Source: Galbula dea
Lineage: Eukaryota; Chordata; Aves; Piciformes; Galbulidae
Assembly (NCBI GenBank): GCA_013399015.1
Contig: VWZX01004666.1
Location: 3,053,068 to 3,117,067 of the forward strand
DNA: 64,000 nt
Reading direction: 5' to 3'
Positions 24,324 through 36,700 of this stretch are shown in pieces. How positions within the stretch are numbered: the stretch's first letter is position 1; each line of letters begins with the position of its first letter. A model generated the notes under the pieces. It saw only the letters and a list, made by a program, of their open reading frames with translations, was not told the DNA's origin and searched no databases. A program made the position numbers and the translations under genes.

Positions 24324-24979
24324 TAGCATAAGGAGCTGGTTAAAAAACAATAAATCAGTGGTGAAATGTGGATAACAACCTTCTCTGTAAAATCAACATG
24401 GATTGTGTTCCTGCAGAGAGCTGTCTGACAGGCTGGTTGAAGCTTGACTGCTTGCAGCCAGATTTTTTTTTTTTAAAGACAAACTGGAGGAGTATCTTGC
24501 ATCAGGGGGAAGCAAGGAGGTCTCTTCCTTTTGTACATGGTTCTGCTGTGTTAGAAAATCAATAAGCAAGGTCCTGACCTCAGCATAACTTCAGAAATCA
24601 TTCACAACTCCTGGGAAGGTCTTCCCCCACAAAAAGCTAATTTTGTTTTTAATTGTGCACACCAGAGGGAGTGCTGGCAGGGAGGGGAGGTCTTACCTCT
24701 AGATTTTGGCAAAACCCAAAGCACCCAGCTTTCCTCACAGGTAGAAATCAAATTAGAAGAGGAACGCACCCAGGGAGGGCAAAGGGAGAAGGGTTAGCTG
24801 AGGTAGAGAACAGCCCAGCAGGAAATGCCAAAGAAACCATATGGAGCATGGAGGTGCTATGGATTAATATGAGAATTCATACTAATTTTTTCCCCTCCTC
24901 TCAGAGGGAAGAGCATCAAAAATAAAACACATGGGGTTTTTTCCTTTCTTTTACCACTGGGCTATTCTCTGTTTAGTCC
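24324..24979. other. Unique sequence, no gene seen
   Basis: It holds a short T-run near 24463-24474 and a GGGGTTTTTT tract at 24933-24942. Nothing else was recognised. Confidence 0.5.
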
Positions 24980-25043
24980 CCCCTTTTAAAAAAATAAACA
25001 AAAACCCAAACAAACAAAACCCACAAACCTACAAAACAAAACT
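24980..25043. repeat. A/C-rich low-complexity tract
   Basis: CCCTTTT is followed by A-rich sequence with AAACAAAAACCC, AAACAAACAAAACCC and ACAAAACAAAAC strings. It resembles a shorter version of the tract at 15.72 kb. Confidence 0.8.
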
Positions 25044-25252
25044 ATGATTTGCCACACATTTTCCCTCCAGCCAAATCCTCAGGCTGGCTAAATTGGGTGA
25101 TTAAAATATAGGAAGGCCTCCAGATTCCCCTAAGGACTGTTTTTAATATCTGTAAAACTGCCACTTTGTCTTGCCAAGGTAAACACCATCACATGCAGTT
25201 CAAAGGTGAGCAAGCCTAAATGTTTCCCTTTGCCTGAAAGGAATCTGCCTTG

Positions 25253-25320
25253 GGACCCCGCGGGCCGTGCCGGAGGGGGACACGGCTGAGCCCGGACCAC
25301 GGCGCAGTGGCCGGAGAGGC
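25253..25320. promoter_or_regulatory. Small dense CpG patch
   Basis: Nine CpG dinucleotides fall within about 67 bases (from ACCCCGCGGGCCG to GGCCGGAGAGG) at very high G+C, while CpG is scarce on either side. It is too short for a classical CpG island. A minor promoter, a methylation-free regulatory element or a GC-rich insertion could explain it. Two further CpGs lie at 25480-25485 next to an unresolved base. No splice or coding signal was identified. Confidence 0.4.
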
Positions 25321-25485
25321 ATCTGTGTACACAATGTTAACTTCTCCCACACAAATACTAAAAATTTCTCATTAAAAATTATTGCTGTGTCAACATGTGA
25401 GGCCACTCAGCCCCCAATCTGGAAAAGATGTTCTGTTTTTTTCTTGTCTTTGCTGGGAAAGCAGCAACAGCAGTGTAAGCGGCGG

Positions 25486-25486
25486 N
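25486..25486. other. Unresolved base (N)
   Basis: A single N lies in GCGGCGGNCATCTGC, about 170 bases from the CpG patch. GC-rich sequence may have hampered base calling. Confidence 0.9.
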
Positions 25487-26339
25487 CATCTGCTGCTTTG
25501 GATCTCTTCTTTCTCCCTTGTCACTCAACTTGAGATTTCCAACTGTTACACTTCATCTATTTTAGTTACTTGCTACCCAGACTTTTTCCCCCCTCTCCTC
25601 CTTTACTCCCTATCACGGAGCTTTATATTTCCCTCACATGGCTGGGCTGGCTGTAGTGCTTGGCGTTACTTTAAATGGAAATGCAATTTTAAACCATCTC
25701 TTTTGTCATAGAGGCTGCAGTGCCTTCAGAGCAAGAGATTTGCTGTTATCTAGACCCATCTACACAGATGCAGCTGTAAATTTGAACGTGCTCTGCCCAT
25801 GCATGATCCCTTCCATGGGTGGCCAGGAATTTGTAACAAAACAGCAAAAAGGATGAAATATTTGACCAGACCCAGCAAGTCAAAATTTGCATCAAAGGGC
25901 CATTAAGTCAAGTTCTTAATTTTGCCCTACAACATTGGACATTTTGGTCCAGCACACCAAAATAAAAGTTTTAAAATATGCTTTGCTATCAAACAAGATG
26001 AAGGCTGAGAAGTTACCCCAGGGAATGAAAAAATGAGATGGAGTAAGGTGGGTAGGGGGTGGGCAGGGAGTGATTTGTGTACTGTAAAACTGAGCAGCCA
26101 CTCTGGTTCAGAGCATTAACCTCAGAGGAGGGCTGGGTGCTGGGTAAGCAGCCAGCACACCCCAACCTTCTGGGAGGCTCCTGATGCTCTGCTCTCCAAC
26201 ACCATGCAGTGATGCATGCAGGTTTGTGCTGAGATGACATGAAATACAGTGACGTGTAATTAACCTGATGTAATGCTATATATCAATAAGTTAAAAAAAA
26301 CAACAACTTGCTTTGAGGTCAGGCACCCACACATGTAAC
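25487..26339. other. Unique sequence, no gene seen
   Basis: No interspersed repeat, RNA gene or credible exon was recognised. Confidence 0.5.
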
Positions 26340-26830
26340 TCAAACAGTGGAGACCTAATCCAAATTTATTGGAGTTTGTAACAGCTGGACTTATGCCTCT
26401 AATACCTTTTAAGTGCCTCTTTTAACAGTGAACTGTGTCTTTCATTAAGGTGGAGTTGAAAGTATGTTAAGTTCATAAGCATAAAAATAGCCATTTAGTT
26501 CTCTTGGAGATTAATTCTGCCTTCAGTTTACTCTCACTGAACCCCATTAATGTCTAAGATTTGGCCTTTAGTGTCCCATTTACATAAGCTCTGTTTATTA
26601 TAGGGCCTCCTGATAACATGAAAGTATTAAAATATTTCTTTCCCAAAATATAAAGGCATTAATCTTGGAATCCTCCTAATGTCCTTAATTTGCTATCAAA
26701 TCCCACAACAGGAACAAATGCGTTTTCTAATCAGCAATCTTTTCTCGCTTATAGGCCCTGATCCAACAAGCTTTTAAACAAACAATTTACTTTAAGCAAT
26801 GAGTAGTCATACTGGAACCACTGGAACAGC
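26340..26830. promoter_or_regulatory. Candidate conserved noncoding element
   Basis: An AT-rich, repeat-free stretch has six ATTAA or TTAAT cores between about 26440 and 26690 (TCATTAAGG, GATTAATTC, CATTAATGT, GTATTAAAA, CATTAATCT, CCTTAATTT). Such homeodomain-type cores are common in vertebrate developmental enhancers. AT-rich DNA also yields them by chance, so only cross-species conservation would confirm function. Confidence 0.3.
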
Positions 26831-28112
26831 TCGTGCATTGTGATGGATTGAGGCCATAGAAAATTGCCTTGATGAAAATGTCAATGCTCCCAAGAGCTGG
26901 TGAATATATATTTTTCTTATAAACACACAGAGGAACTGTTTTGATCTGACCATTATGGAGAACAAGCTTTGAACTGATGCTTTTTCACAGTCAGACCTAA
27001 ACAGAAACTGAACACCACCAGGCTGGATGACAGTTTAAAAAGGCAGTCCAGAGCCAGATTGATGTTTGTATATAATGAAATTTAGTATTGATGTGATATG
27101 GACACTGTCCAGCCTCTACAACTTGTTAGGGCTATGTACAGAAAACATGGAGAAGATAAAAATCAAAAGAGCACAAGGAAGAAAAAGTCTCAACATTAAG
27201 AGGAACTTTGTTTTGAGGAACTATTTTGCTGTAAATGTTTTGAAGATAAGCTATAGCCAGATGTAAAATACAGAAGTGACAATGGTGTCCAAGCACCATG
27301 CACAGATTTGTATCTTATCTGAGTTTAAGTCAGCAAATCAAAACTGGGCCATTCACCAGACATGAGTTATTAACTGGAGATGTGTTTACAGAGCCTTCAC
27401 AAAATCATCCCTTTGTCCTCATACCAACACAGGTCTATGGGCATCAGGAAGCATGCAGCCAGAGGGATCTTGGACAGCCTCTCCCCTGCCCACTGATGAT
27501 TTCGGGTAGCACTGCTCTGTAGCGAGATACAAACTCTTATAAGCACATGGGACTGACAGATAAGAAATGATAACAGCCAGCAACTAAACCCTGAAGACTG
27601 ACACAGTTAATCCCAGATTCCTGCTGCAGCGAATAAGGAATCACTCCTGTTCTTTTATGAATATCATATGTCCATCTGCTCACTGTATTGCTGTTGTGCT
27701 GCACGCTCTATGATCACCAGAACTTACTCCCACCAGAAACTAAGTACATGCAGGTCAGAGGGTTGATGATTGGCCCAGGTGGCCCCATTCACCAGCACCT
27801 AATGGACAACACAGGTGTCCTCCCCCCAGAAGCTCACCTTGCACCACACTTAACTTGGCACAGGGGGAGACGGTCAAGAGTCAAGCCAGAACGAGGAACT
27901 TCAAGGCAAATGAGAATGCAGGTCCTAAAATCACAAGGGAGATGGGGAGAAGGAGTGGGAGCCCTGGCTCAGAGACAGGAGGGATCTGCATAAACCAAAC
28001 ATAAATGGCTTAAACTAGCCTAGGATTGCTTCATTTTTGGAACACATCACCTGCAACCTCTGAAAGGTACCTTTGCACTGAGACAGCTTCTGATGTTTTC
28101 AAAGCAGAAAGG
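26831..28112. other. Unique sequence, no gene seen
   Basis: No exon or interspersed repeat was recognised. Open frames of up to 101 codons (27688-27993) have no family resemblance. Confidence 0.5.
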
Positions 28113-28260
28113 TTGAAGTCTTTCTATGGAGGTATTCAAAACCCTTCCGGATGCGCTTCTGTGTGACCTAGTCTAGGGAATCCTGCTGCAGCAGGGGCGT
28201 TGGACTAGATGATCTTTCGAGGTCCCTTCCAACTCCTAATATTCTGTGATTCTGTGTGAT
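28113..28260 (+). mobile_element. CR1 LINE, 5'-truncated 3' end
   Basis: About 150 bases: GGAGGTATTCAAAACCC, then GTGTGACCTAGTCTAGGG (the ORF2 stop region), GGACTAGATGATCTTTCGAG, GGTCCCTTCCAACTCC and ATTCTGTGATTCTGTG. It is nearly identical to the copy at 4.48 kb over their overlap, so it is the same subfamily. The short length reflects early termination of reverse transcription. Confidence 0.95.
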
Positions 28261-29114
28261 TGTGACTCTGGAGAACAAGATTAACCACAGTTTCTCACAC
28301 CACTGTAATAAAGGGGTTACTACTGAAGAGATCAGGCAGCAGATTTCAAACAGACATTACAAGCAGAAGCCTTTACCAGAACACTGTGGAGTCCAAGAAG
28401 CCTTTCACAGTTGAGTTTAAACAACAAAAAAAAAAGAGACAGACTCAATGTCAGACCCATCACTGACTCAAACAGAATAGAGCCTCCATGCCACCACATT
28501 GCTGAACTTCCAATGTGGAGCATGTCAGAGGTAGAATCAGTCTACTCATCTCATTTTTCCCAATTGTCAGCAAGAAGACTTGGCTGCAGCACTGGGTTAG
28601 ACACACTGAAGACTGACCACAGTACAAAGTACATTTGCACCTGGGAGGACAGCAGTCCCTGGGGTAAAGAGGCTTGCAGCATGCAGCCTTCAGGCAGGCC
28701 ACAGGGACAGGAGGCACCAGCAAGCCCACAGCCTGATCAACCAGCCTTCCACTCCCACAAGAGAAACCACAGCCTGGAAGAGGGAATAGGAGCGGAACCA
28801 GCACAACAGCACAGAGACAGAGAAGAGAAATTGAGGTGGTAAAAGAAGTGAGGTGTGAGAGGGAACTGTATCCCATCAGCACCTCCACACTGGATGCCTT
28901 TGGATGTGGAAAGTTGCTGGACTAGGGGCAACTAGGCAAAGAGTCAGAGAGGAGCAGGCTCTTCACCAGCTTCATCCACAACAAAGCCACATCCTGACTG
29001 CAAATCCTGAAAATCGATTAAGCCCACAGGTTGTTGTGTTGCAAAGGCAGGGGAGAGGGAGTGTTTGTTTGTTTTGCTTTCCTTAGTAAACCACAAGACC
29101 ATTTCCTAGCACGT
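28261..29114. other. Unique sequence, no gene seen
   Basis: Two open frames of about 142 codons lie on opposite strands over 28411-28888. Neither has a known domain, and such mirrored frames suggest a chance lack of stops. Confidence 0.5.
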
Positions 29115-29400
29115 TATGCCGAGACTGACAAGAAGGGCCGGGGCTGCTGGGTGCCCGGGAAGAGGCTGCCAAGTCCCAAGGATCACCATTGCTAATTGGC
29201 TCCTCTGAAATGAGCATGACAGAGAGCCACATTTTCTCACCCGCGGGTTTCGGGGTTATATTTAACTGGCCAAGGCAGAATTAAATGTCAGCTTGGCTGG
29301 AAGGAGAAAAAACAAAACAAAACAAACAACAACAAACAAAGTGAGAACTTGTCATTAAGCCGGAGGGGAGTCAGCGCTAAATGCACCGCGGACGATGCCC
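29115..29400. promoter_or_regulatory. CpG-enriched candidate regulatory segment
   Basis: About ten CpGs occur in 285 bases, including ACCCGCGGGTTTCGGGG near 29240, AAGCCGGAGG near 29358 and CACCGCGGACGATG near 29384. The left part also has a homeodomain-type core in TTGCTAATTGG. An A/C-rich simple repeat interrupts it at 29305-29340. No transcription start or exon can be assigned. Confidence 0.3.
29305..29340. repeat. (CAAAA)n / (CAA)n low-complexity tract
   Basis: AAAAAACAAAACAAAACAAA is followed by CAACAACAAACAAA units. Confidence 0.85.
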
Positions 29401-29581
29401 ACACACAGGGCTGGCAGGCACAGGCAGCCCTGACAACAGGAAGGAACCAAGGGATTCATCTCTTTAAATACACATTGCACAAATTCAGGTTGTTTGTTTT
29501 GATTTGTAAGCCATACAGGACTGAGGAGTGGCGGGACATGATGGGGACATTTATCCCTTCCAATTTCTTTGCTGGCCATCC

Positions 29582-29582
29582 N
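29582..29582. other. Unresolved base (N)
   Basis: A single N lies in GGCCATCCNGAAAAGAG. It interrupts otherwise continuous sequence. Confidence 0.9.
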
Positions 29583-30430
29583 GAAAAGAGATGGGGGACA
29601 GAACACTCCTCAAAAACATCTAGAGACAGTGGAGTAAGTTCAATTCAGATGAAGCACAGGTCCCTTTGGGGATGAAGAAACAGCATGGAGGATAAAGGGG
29701 AAAGAGCAACACGTCACCCACACACAGCATCCACTCCAAAACAGCTGTCCTCTCATGGACTAGGAAAGGAAGAGTGGGATGACAAGGAGTAACAAGGGGA
29801 GATCTTACAACTTCACATACTTCAGCGAATAAGAATTAAACCAGGAGTAAAAGTAGGGTCCTAATTTTGCATTACAAGGTTGTTGGGTTTTTTCCTCTCC
29901 TCCACCATAAACTATTGTTTAACCCAGGTAGCCTTTCTCCTCCTATTGCCTAAACAATAGGAAATGTCAAATTCTAGGAAAGTAAAGCAGATCCAGGAAA
30001 ACAAAAGCATCTTTTCTAAAAATAAGGATTCACTTTCCCATTTGAAATTAAGTACTCCAGACAAAATTGAATTTAAAAACATGCTTTTCCAAGTCAAGAT
30101 GGACATTACAAATGGAATAATTATTTTTGAGGCAGTTTAACCTCAAGATGAAAATGATAGGTTTAAACTTTGACACTACTGAATCAGAACTTATTCAGTG
30201 GAAACAGGTTGGTTTGACTTCATCTTAACTAAGCACAAAAATTTCAAAAGCCCATTAAGATTTTGACATACCCAAAGTTCCTTCAGTCTGGCAGGTCTAT
30301 TTTCTAACCACCCTTTCTTAAATGAAGATGGAAGTATTAAGCCTCAGTTCATGTCTACAGGCTTATTTTTTAGTTCCCATCTTTAAAATCTGGAGACCAT
30401 AAATAGCCTGGGTTTTTTTTCCCCCTCTAG
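29583..30430. other. AT-rich unique sequence, no gene seen
   Basis: It contains GGGTTTTTT at 29885-29893 and GGGTTTTTTTT at 30410-30420. Nothing else was recognised. Confidence 0.5.
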
Positions 30431-30780
30431 ACTGCAACGCAGCCTTTTAAACCAAACATTTGTAATCACCACAGCTGTAATAAGTACAATGTTTCTTCAA
30501 AGGGTTTACATTGGACTGTGGTTTTCAGTATCGCTTCGTTGTCTGTTGTGAAATCTCCTCACCATAAATTAATTTGATTCTATTATCTTTCCATTATGAT
30601 CTGCTTTCTGACAGATCAGTTTTATCTTGGTTCATTCCTGTTTCTTATTGACAGCCTAGAGCACTGTTGTAGAGATGCAAGTTATTAATGTTGACAGGTT
30701 TTGTAATGGAATATCTTTTATCCATCAACATATCCTTTGTAATGTTTTTATTCCCCCTTCTCTGGCTACTTTAAGAGGCT
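30431..30780. promoter_or_regulatory. Candidate conserved noncoding element
   Basis: Repeat-free AT-rich sequence with varied, non-monotonous motifs: an E-box (CAGCTG) near 30472, TAAATTAATTTGATT near 30565, GACAGATCAG near 30612, TTATTAATGTTGACAG near 30682. This texture resembles deeply conserved vertebrate noncoding DNA. It is judged by eye alone. Confidence 0.25.
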
Positions 30781-33369
30781 AAACAGAAAAATCAAACAAG
30801 CCATAGAGCTTGACTTTCCTGGAATACTTTTTAGTTCTTTCTGGAATATCTTTCTACATCCACTGAGGATGTTATGGTATAAGGTGTTATTCATATTGGA
30901 CAAAACTACTAAAACAATAACATACTGAAGGTTAAGTACAGTGCAATCCTGTTGGAAATCCAAGCACTGGATCAAACAACTTAAAAGAAGTTCATATTTT
31001 CACAAAATTATGTAAGCCTAAAACGCCAACCAGCAACAGAGACAGGGAAGGAAAATCAGCAAGACAGCTTAAGTACTACACAAGCTTGAGATAACACCCC
31101 ATTCACCACCAAATATGAAAAAAATAGAGGTGTAAAGAGATTAAACCCATTAAGTCAGAGGTATTTGGCCAGGTCATTGGAAATTAGGCATCTACCTACC
31201 TTTTATAGGCCTGATCCCTGGGACAAAGTAGGCCACAACCTAGATCTTCTCCATGGTGCTTTACCACTCTCCTCAGAACACATTTCCATTCCACATGTGA
31301 CACTATTTTGCCTTATATGCCTGTTAAATGTTTTCTTGTAAACATTAACACTGTGCAAGAAACACAAGAGAAGAATGAAACTGTCACACCTCTCCTTTTA
31401 CACCTTCTCTGCTGGAGCAAATAAATTCCAGGCACCAAAACTTCAGCAGCAGTGACTGTAGTTATACCAGGGACAGCAGATAACACCTCTAAATCGGTGT
31501 AATTCTCTATTCAGGTTCCCCTGCAAAAAACATTTTATAGCCATCCTGGGTTCACACTGTACAAGATATCAGAATTTATGATTGGGATTTAAGCAAATCT
31601 ATAACTCCTAATGAATGGGAAAAAGCTTTGTGTGCAGGAAGCATGACCCCCAGCAGCCTTCTCTTTACTTCCTATCTTTCTTTTCAAAGCTTACTATGCT
31701 GATGCTGCCAGAGGCAGCAGAGGGACCAGGTGTCCAGGACTGTCTGAAATAGTCTCAAACAGAGCAAGAACTTTTCCTGCATGCAGGCAAAAACCTTAAC
31801 AGTCCCAGGTTTCCACCTGGAGCATGATGTTTTCCCCTCTGTTTTCTCACAAGCTGCACCATCACGAACGTATGTCCACTGACAGCATGGCAGGAGACAG
31901 TCCAAGAATTGAGTAGGTTACTTTGGTCTGACATGTCCCTACACTGACATTTACAGATAGTATTTTCTCTAGATCTGTTGTTTACTTTGACCAGTTTCTA
32001 CATTCTTATCTTACCTCCAAAATTATCAGGCCCTATTTCTTGGTATCTTTAGCAGTAGACTCTTAAAGCTCAGTCGGCTTGCCTTCCAGTAAAGTTTATA
32101 GTGCCTTTTCCCAATTATCTGGAGCCCTTGAGAGCTCCCTGTTATTACTGGAGTGTTTTTCATTAGCTATGCTGGTTCCAAGCTACAGGAGGATGGAGCT
32201 CAGCACAGGAGTCGAACTGTTCTGGACAGAGCGAACAAGAAACCCTGTAACACAATTAGAAGTACCCACAGGGTAACATATAACTTTACTGTCAAGCCCT
32301 GAAATAACACAGCTAGCTAATGAAATAACAAAATAAACTTTGTTTTAATTAAAATTAAGAACATTTTATCTTTCTCATTTTAGTCTTAAAACAGGGGCAG
32401 TTCAGAAGTCACAATGGAACAAATGAAAAAAACATTCATGGGGGAAGGGGCAAAGGCAACATCGTGGGATTTGGAGTGACCTGTACTGCCAACTCCTGGC
32501 AGGATCTTTGTCTGAAAACAGCCTGCAGTAGATGTGTATGAAAGATTCATAGTAAGGAACAAAATTTAAAGAACCCAAAGATGTTCCACAGTCTCACTAT
32601 CCCCAAATTCAGACTAAGCAGAGGATATTCTCCTCATACCCGGAAGCCTCTATGAGTCAAGCAGTGGTCCAGAGGTGAACAACTCAGGAGCTGCTCAGAC
32701 CCAAAAAGTGTAACCCAAACACAAGCAATCATAGTCCCTGCCTTGTAATGCCCTGGTCCCATGTACCTGGTGACAGCAGCTTCACTCCCTGTGGGGAGTT
32801 TCATTCCACTTTGACTTCACCCATCAACAGCATCTTACTGGCTGGCAGCACTCTGTTCCTGGACTCCCCAGGGTATCAGAAGTCATCAACACAGCCTTCA
32901 CTGCTACTCCATGAACTGACAGTGCTGGAAGTGAGTCTGACATCTTGCTGCCTTCTACCATCTGGACTTTCACACCTTAGACTATGTTGAAGACAGTTGT
33001 CATGAACTTCATGCCTTGTCCCTCTACAGCATCATGATACAAAAAGCAGAGACACACACCAACAGCAGGTACAAGCAGGGCATCCAAAACATGTCTGACA
33101 ATAAATGGCTTTGCTGCTCCAGCTCCTGCTGAAAACCAAACACTGTTTCCACTAATCGTATTTCTCCTGGTTTCTTTCTCCTACAGCTGATTGTTTCTTA
33201 ACAGTCCTCAAAAGCCTTGGAAGGGCTCGGAGTTATGCTGTAGGTGGGACATCACTATGTTCCTCACACTTGCTATGGTCATATAGGAATAAGCCCACCT
33301 TGAGACATCCTATCTGAACAAGATGTGTTACAGAAGCTTTATGCAAATGAAACGCAGGTAAAAATAATC
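30781..33369. other. Unique sequence, no gene seen
   Basis: No exon, RNA gene or repeat family was recognised. Confidence 0.5.
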
Positions 33370-33402
33370 AGGGGTGTATATATGTATCTCTATCTATATC
33401 TC
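33370..33402. repeat. Degenerate TA/TC microsatellite
   Basis: GTATATATGTATCTCTATCTATATCTC mixes TA and TATC units. Confidence 0.75.
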
Positions 33403-33756
33403 AAAGTACATTCTGGCAAAAGGTATTGAGGCAAAAAATATTCCATGCTTGATCAGTTTTAATGAACAATGGAAGTATGTGTAGAGCTAGACTGTATTAT
33501 GAAGTTATCCAGCGGAACCAAATCCTCTTGGTTGAAATACCTGTTTTCTGTCAGAAGGTCTGCAACAGATTTTCAAGAGTTTCAATACAATCTTTAAAAT
33601 CAGTTTAATATCTAGTCCTGCTGTAAAAAATTCAAGATATTATCTGGACTCCTAATGCTACACATATGTGTATAACATCAGTACATCCACTGCAGATGTG
33701 GATGAATGCCTTCACATAAGAGAAACACCAGAGAAATTCAAGGAAAAAATAATTTT

Positions 33757-33784
33757 TATATATATAGATATCTCTCTCTCTCTC
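33757..33784. repeat. (TA)n(TC)n compound microsatellite
   Basis: TATATATATA is followed by GATA and about seven TC units. Confidence 0.9.
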
Positions 33785-36700
33785 AATGCATCTACCTCTT
33801 ATTCTAAAATTCTGTGTAGCCTCTGGACCACTACGATTGTTCATTGCCTTCAGTATTTCTTAACCATTTCTGCTAACAGAGTGAATTGGGACAGGCAGAC
33901 TGGAACTAAACTGGAAGTATGAGAGCAGGGCTGATCTGTCAGTTGGGCTCTTCCTGCTCGCAAACAAGTCTTTCCCATCTGTTCCCAAGTCCAGTGGAAG
34001 TGCAGACAAGTAATAAACTGCATTACATCCCCATTCCCCCAGCTGTTGGAGTGAACTATACTGGGGAGTGCTCTGAGGGGAGCATTAGAAGATGTTCTGA
34101 AGGAAGATAGCTTCTCCAGCTGGTCAGAAAATCAGGCCACTTGAAGTCCTAACAAATCAGGCACACTACTTCTGATTTCTCAGGCAAATTTCTCTGGACC
34201 TTAAATCATCTGTCCAAGCCCAGTAGCTGGCTCACTGCTTTGAGACACACCTACAGTTTCCCAAAGAAACTGGCAAGATTTGTAGCTTGCTCTGGAGGTC
34301 ACCAAATGCAGAGCATGGAAAAAGTAAAATTCCAAACCAAAGAAGGACTAATATCCAAAGCCAAGAAACATGAAATCAGCTGAAATATCCTCCTTTGCCT
34401 ACTGTGAGAGAGCTCACTTGCTCTGGAAGGACCTCAGAAGACAGGCAGCCTTCTTCAATCCAAAGTTTAGTTAAATTCTTGACCTCAACCATTGGATCCA
34501 AAAGCCAAGACCTTCAAGTTACAGGGAAATCTGTCAGTAACTAGGCAGGACTGTAGCATGCAACTGTGGGGGAGGTCTTCGTGCCAGACTCAGCATTGCA
34601 GATAAATTTGCCCTTTCTGCAAGATCTAATTGCCAGACCTAAATGACCATAGAAAGCACAAGGCAGTGAAGAATACTTCTGAAGTGACCAATGTAAGTGC
34701 TGCAAACCACAGCATGAGCAAAGCTCATTAAGACTCTTTGATGCTATGGTTACATTGCTTTCTGATTAAAACCAGCTCAAATTTGCTTACATGTGCTGTA
34801 CTTATATGTAGAGCCCTGCTTTGTGCAAAGTGTATGCTGTCTATAACAAATCTAAGATGTCCATTAAAAGCAAAGAGGCTTCCAAAGCCAGAGCAGGAAA
34901 GATTAAGGGAAGAGGTGTGAAAGGAAAAGAGCAGAGGAATAGGAATGAAATTCTGAGGCAAACAGAGGATGTTAAGAAATAAGAAGTGATGTAAAAATAA
35001 CATAGGAGGTCGATCACCAGTAATAACAGCTCACGATTCAAAATCTGCATATCTTAAATGATCTAAACTCACTCAATCCACTAAAAGCAACAGTTCTCAT
35101 TATACACTTACTAAAGGGAAGTATTATTTCTGTATTGGCTTACAAATTGTCTCTCTCTTTGTTTCTCAAACTCATCACAATCTTAACTAATACAAGTAAA
35201 TCTTTGTGCATGAAATATGAACCTCTGGCAGCTCCAAGGCTTGCTTTTCATCCCAAGCCTAATGGGCAAAGCGCTGTGATTTCATTTCACAAGCTTTTCC
35301 AACTGAGCTCAGAGCAGATCATTTGCCAGGGTTTGACTCTTGCAAACAGCCTGCCAGAGCCTCTGAACTCACAGGGCCAAATCCATCACTCGTATAACTC
35401 CAGCTAACCTGAGACACTTAAGGCCAGAGATGAGCTTGTTCCAAAGCATTAAAAGTGTCTCTTGAGACCTGTGATTACAGAACATTGTCATAACACTTAA
35501 GTTATGATATATTAAATGAAAGTTGTCAAATTATACATATAGCCCTGCCTGCCTGTGCTTCACTTGAATGTGCACAAGAAGCCAAGAAATTCATTTACAA
35601 GGGAAAAGTCAGCAGAGGGCTGCAGTTCCATGAAATAATGAAGTGGCTATCCAGTACAGTGGGACAGGCTTTCAGCTGGAAGTTGTCTTTGCCTCTCCAG
35701 TACAAGGTCTTACACCAGTGCTAGCAGACTCACTCATTTAAATGCCTAAACCAAACCCATGTATTTCACATCTTCTGTATCATTGGCATTTTGTGGCCCT
35801 CTCCAGAAAAGGTGCTCCTGTAGCTCAAGGGAGCTAAAAGAACTAGCTCTCAGGCAAAAACAAGAAAAAATCCTATAGACTTTGGTTGATAGTGGGGGTT
35901 CTCTTATACCCCCCCCAAAAAAAAAATCAGGTGTCACATATCTAAATACATTTTCTACTGACTAGTTTTAAGTATGGCAAAGATGAGGCGCAAACGCCTC
36001 CTGACAGAAAAGTTGCTGTAAAGGGTGGAGTGAATCAGACCTCAAAGCAGCAGATCCCAGGGGGAGCACCCCCATGACTGAAAACTAAGCACACATGTTT
36101 AGGTAGAAGAGCTGGATCCCCCAGACATTTCCTATCTCAAGAATACTTTTATCTTTTGGAAATTATTCTCTGCAACAAGCAGGGAAGAAGAGGGAAGACT
36201 ACATGAGAAGAGACACACTAGCCCCTATACACTCTGCAGGGGGGCCAGCAAGCAGATCCTGGCACCATTGCAGCCTCAGCCTCTGGTTAACAGGTACTGT
36301 GAAGAATCCCATGACTGTGGGAAGCACCAGGACCACTACTAAAGGAATGAAGGTGGCACCACAGCTCTGTGCAAGGACTCAATGCTCATCAAAGCACACC
36401 TGGAGCATTGCCTTTTACACTGTGCAGCAGCAGAAGAACATGCCTTTACAGCCTCACTCAACCCACTCCTGAACTCTTCAGGAAAAACCTTAATGGCCCA
36501 AATCAAAGCCTGCAAGAGAGCCAGAACCCTAATGCCTGCCTACTGCATAGCCTCCTGACCACTCCACTCCTAGGGGGTGTGGGATGCCTTGGCCCAAATC
36601 CCACACCTTTCCCAGCAAAGTAAAGTTTAGCACCATCCCCATAGCTTGTTTTCATGATGCCTTAAATAAAGAGCTGCTGGGAAGAGTCAATCCCCACAGT

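Noticed and set aside
28411..28888. Two 142-143-codon frames on opposite strands
   Set aside because: Mirrored open frames without known domains point to a local lack of stops, not a gene.
36340..36440. CR1-like string with CACACCTGGAGCATTG
   Set aside because: Only one block resembles the CR1 reverse-transcriptase region; no consistent series of flanking blocks could be aligned by eye.
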